NCBI GenBank assembly: GCA_024275415.1 | Contig: JAJRZD010000058.1 | Coordinates: forward strand, 1-34,061 | From: an archaeon | GTDB lineage: Archaea > Asgardarchaeota > Thorarchaeia > Thorarchaeales > Thorarchaeaceae | Direction of reading: 5' to 3' | DNA: 34,061 bases | In this document: positions 32,327-34,061 of the stretch, piece by piece | How positions within the stretch are numbered: the first letter of the stretch is position 1 | Layout: every line of letters begins with the position of its first letter | Notes under the pieces: model-generated | Database searches by the model: none | Seen by the model: only the letters and a program-made list of their open reading frames with translations | What the model was told of the DNA's origin: nothing | Position numbers and translations under genes: made by a program

Positions 32327-33099
32327 ATGACCATGGTGAATATTGTAATCCTCATGTTTTGGTTGTTGGTACTAGTCCCCCTTTCACAGTGCATAAGGGT
32401 TGACAGGTCTGAAGTCCAATCTCGGGATTCAACAGGTATGAAACACGAATTCCATGGGACAGCCAAAGGAGAGATATTGGAGGTGTTTGTCAAACAAAAT
32501 GAAAGGTGGCTTCCATCCGACAAGATTTGGTCAAACACCAAGCTGAGTACAAGGGAGTTTTCCGAGGCGCTTGAAGAACTTCTCAAGCTAGAGATACTTT
32601 CATACAATCATGAATCAGGCTATTATAGAATCAAAGATATTACCTATAGAGAATATCAGGCATATCATGGGAATTCTGAGGAATTCGAATATTACAGGCT
32701 GCTAGAAGATGACTCTGATGCAGAACGTACAGAACAACACAAGTATCGCACTGCCAGAGGTGAATATGTCCGCTCACAAGACGAAGTAATTATTGCAGAC
32801 ACATTGAACGAGATGGGTATCCAGTACGAATATGAGAAGCGGCTTTTTCATCCAGAGATACGAGAGATGATACTACCTGATTTCACAGTTATCTGGAACG
32901 GACAGATATTCTTCTGGGAACATTTAGGAATGATCAAGGATGCTGAGTACAGACAGAAATGGGAAATAAGAAAGAAGTGGTATCACGAAGCCGGTTTGGG
33001 CAGCAACTAATCACATCAAGGCCAGGACCAGATGGGAAATTCAGCCCTGATGATGTGAAACGTGTCGTACGAGAACACATTTCGGATGAGATCAAATAG
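32327..33099 (+). pseudogene. PD-(D/E)XK nuclease with membrane anchor, frameshifted near the C-terminus
   Basis: The first frame (32327-33010, 227 aa) has an N-terminal hydrophobic segment (VILMFWLLVLVPL), a winged-helix-like middle (KGEILEVFVKQNERWLPSDK, then a REFSEALEELLKLEIL helix) and a nuclease core: RSQDEVIIADTLNEMGIQY, LPDFTVIWNGQIFFWEHLGM and a WEIRKKWYHEAG helix, the pattern of DUF559-like PD-(D/E)XK proteins. At 33003 the frame breaks; one step over, the continuation GQQLITSRPGPDGKFSPDD and VVREHISDEIK to the TAG at 33097-33099 is just what the family has next. The core acids are before the break, so a shortened protein might still work. Confidence 0.65.
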
Positions 33100-33109
33100 A
33101 TGAGAGGTC

Positions 33110-34061
33110 TTATTCTATTCCTGATGCAAGCGTATGAGGATCCTTCCTAACTCTAATGGTACTGTCGGCAACCCTCTCAAACTCCATATCGTGAGTCACT
33201 ATCAACATCTGTTTCGCGGGATGCAGATACTCCATGGTGTCGATCAACTCTCTTCTGCCAACATCATCCAAGTGGACTGTTGGTTCATCTAACATCAGGA
33301 GGTCAGACCCTGCCAATGCCCTAGCAAGTCCTATTCGGATAGCCAGACTTGCGAGAACTTGTTCGCCACCAGATAGTCCATCCATTGGCTCTAATGACCC
33401 AAAACGTGAGATTTCTAGGTCATGGTTCTCACTGATTCGTATCCTGTCATACTCGTGCGAGTCCAATAGCTTTCGGAATATCTCGGATGCATGTATTGAT
33501 GCATTGACGACATGCCTATGACGAAGATATGGTTGTATCTCGCGATAGAATTGCTTTAGCACGCTCATCATCCGATGATGTCTTTGTGCCTCTTTTTCAT
33601 GGGTACTTGCTTGCTTCAATGCATTCACAGCGTTTTCTGCTCTATCGAAATCGTTGACTGCGCGGGGAATCAGTTCGTTTTCAATCACTCTGATTTCAGT
33701 TTCATAGCCGCCAATCTCATTAGAGATTGAACCAAGTTTCCTTGACAATAGATCATATTGGTCCTCATCATATTCTTCAAGAATCTTTTCTTGTAAGGTG
33801 GTTTCTTTTTTGAGCGCGCGTTTGGTATCGTCAATTGATTCAATAACCTTAGAATGCTGGTTTAGGACGGTTACAAGTTTGGAGATCATATCAATCTGAT
33901 CTTCGAGTTTGCTGATCTTATTGTCAAATTTGTCAATGGATTTAGACTTCACCTTTGATTCTAGACTTGCAAGTTCCTGTATGACTTTTTTGCGTTTGTT
34001 CTCGAGTTCTTTTATGTTATCCATCTCTTTCAGACCTTGTTCAACCTTGGCAGAAATACTA
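33110..34061 (-). CDS. rad50: Rad50-like SMC ATPase, C-terminal part (runs off the window)
   Basis: The frame is open to the window edge; 317 codons are visible. Residues upstream are coiled coil (NKRKKVIQELASLESKV, LVTVLNQHSKVIESIDD). The C-terminal ATPase lobe shows the signature LSGGEQVLASLAIRIGLARA, Walker B LLMLDEPTVHLDD with the D-loop, and the VTHDMEFE switch histidine. Rad50 with Mre11 processes DNA double-strand breaks. The N-terminal lobe with Walker A and the zinc hook lie beyond 34061. An SMC-like defence ATPase is the alternative, since no hook or mre11 is in view. Confidence 0.75.
   Translation of the reverse strand, partial: SISAKVEQGLKEMDNIKELENKRKKVIQELASLESKVKSKSIDKFDNKISKLEDQIDMISKLVTVLNQHSKVIESIDDTKRALKKETTLQEKILEEYDEDQYDLLSRKLGSISNEIGGYETEIRVIENELIPRAVNDFDRAENAVNALKQASTHEKEAQRHHRMMSVLKQFYREIQPYLRHRHVVNASIHASEIFRKLLDSHEYDRIRISENHDLEISRFGSLEPMDGLSGGEQVLASLAIRIGLARALAGSDLLMLDEPTVHLDDVGRRELIDTMEYLHPAKQMLIVTHDMEFERVADSTIRVRKDPHTLASGIE

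Overview
The window reads as a piece of an archaeal chromosome, most likely from an Asgard lineage (Thorarchaeota-like). The case rests on a Ras/Rab-like small GTPase in an operon with a CxxC protein and a seven-helix membrane protein, a Rad50-type ATPase, archaeal VapBC and AbrB/PIN toxin modules, and AT-rich TATA boxes about 25-30 nt upstream of start codons, several giving leaderless or nearly leaderless genes. No ribosomal RNA, tRNA or CRISPR array was recognised.

Layout. 1-4.0 kb: minus-strand block with a GTPase operon lying between two copies of an M23-type metallopeptidase gene; the second copy carries the 3' end of the membrane-protein gene, so it arose by segmental duplication, and a dead DNA methyltransferase lies beside it. 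4.2-6.8 kb: TauE/SafE permease, NYN-domain nuclease, VapBC. 6.9-9.0 kb: mobile-element debris, namely an IS607-type element collapsed to its two coding ends, an internally deleted DDE insertion sequence, and a decayed CHAT/caspase-like membrane gene. 9.1-13.6 kb: membrane proteins, a CARF-like fragment, a decayed nuclease fragment and an intact GIY-YIG protein. 13.7-15.4 kb: convergent restriction-modification pair. 15.4-16.0 kb: 132-bp MITE and a PAS protein. 16.4-29.6 kb: a type III CRISPR-associated region. 30-34 kb: small orphan gene, broken AbrB/PIN locus, PIN protein, frameshifted PD-(D/E)XK nuclease, Rad50 C-terminus running off the window.

The CRISPR region has three layers. A CARF-wHTH regulator (Csa3 type) is followed by a perfect palindrome and a truncated viperin-like radical SAM gene. 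Then comes an operon of a DHH/DHHA1 phosphodiesterase with two proteins I do not recognise, both ending in Rossmann-like segments, one resembling a divergent CARF domain. Last is a tightly overlapping operon for Cas10 without an HD domain, a Cas7-Cas5-Cas11-like fusion, a double Cas7, Csx19 and a Cas7 with a large insertion. This set matches the type III-Dv architecture. No cas1, cas2, cas6 or array is visible, so crRNA supply would have to come from elsewhere. My reading is that Cas10 makes a nucleotide signal, CARF-type proteins sense it, and the DHH enzyme may remove it; that is inference from context.

Mobile elements of one family (terminal repeat GGCTCTGTGTGAAAAGTC) recur: a deleted IS at 7.3 kb, MITEs at 15.4 and 21.1 kb (the latter with an exact 9-bp target duplication), and a single end at 4.0 kb next to the duplication junction.
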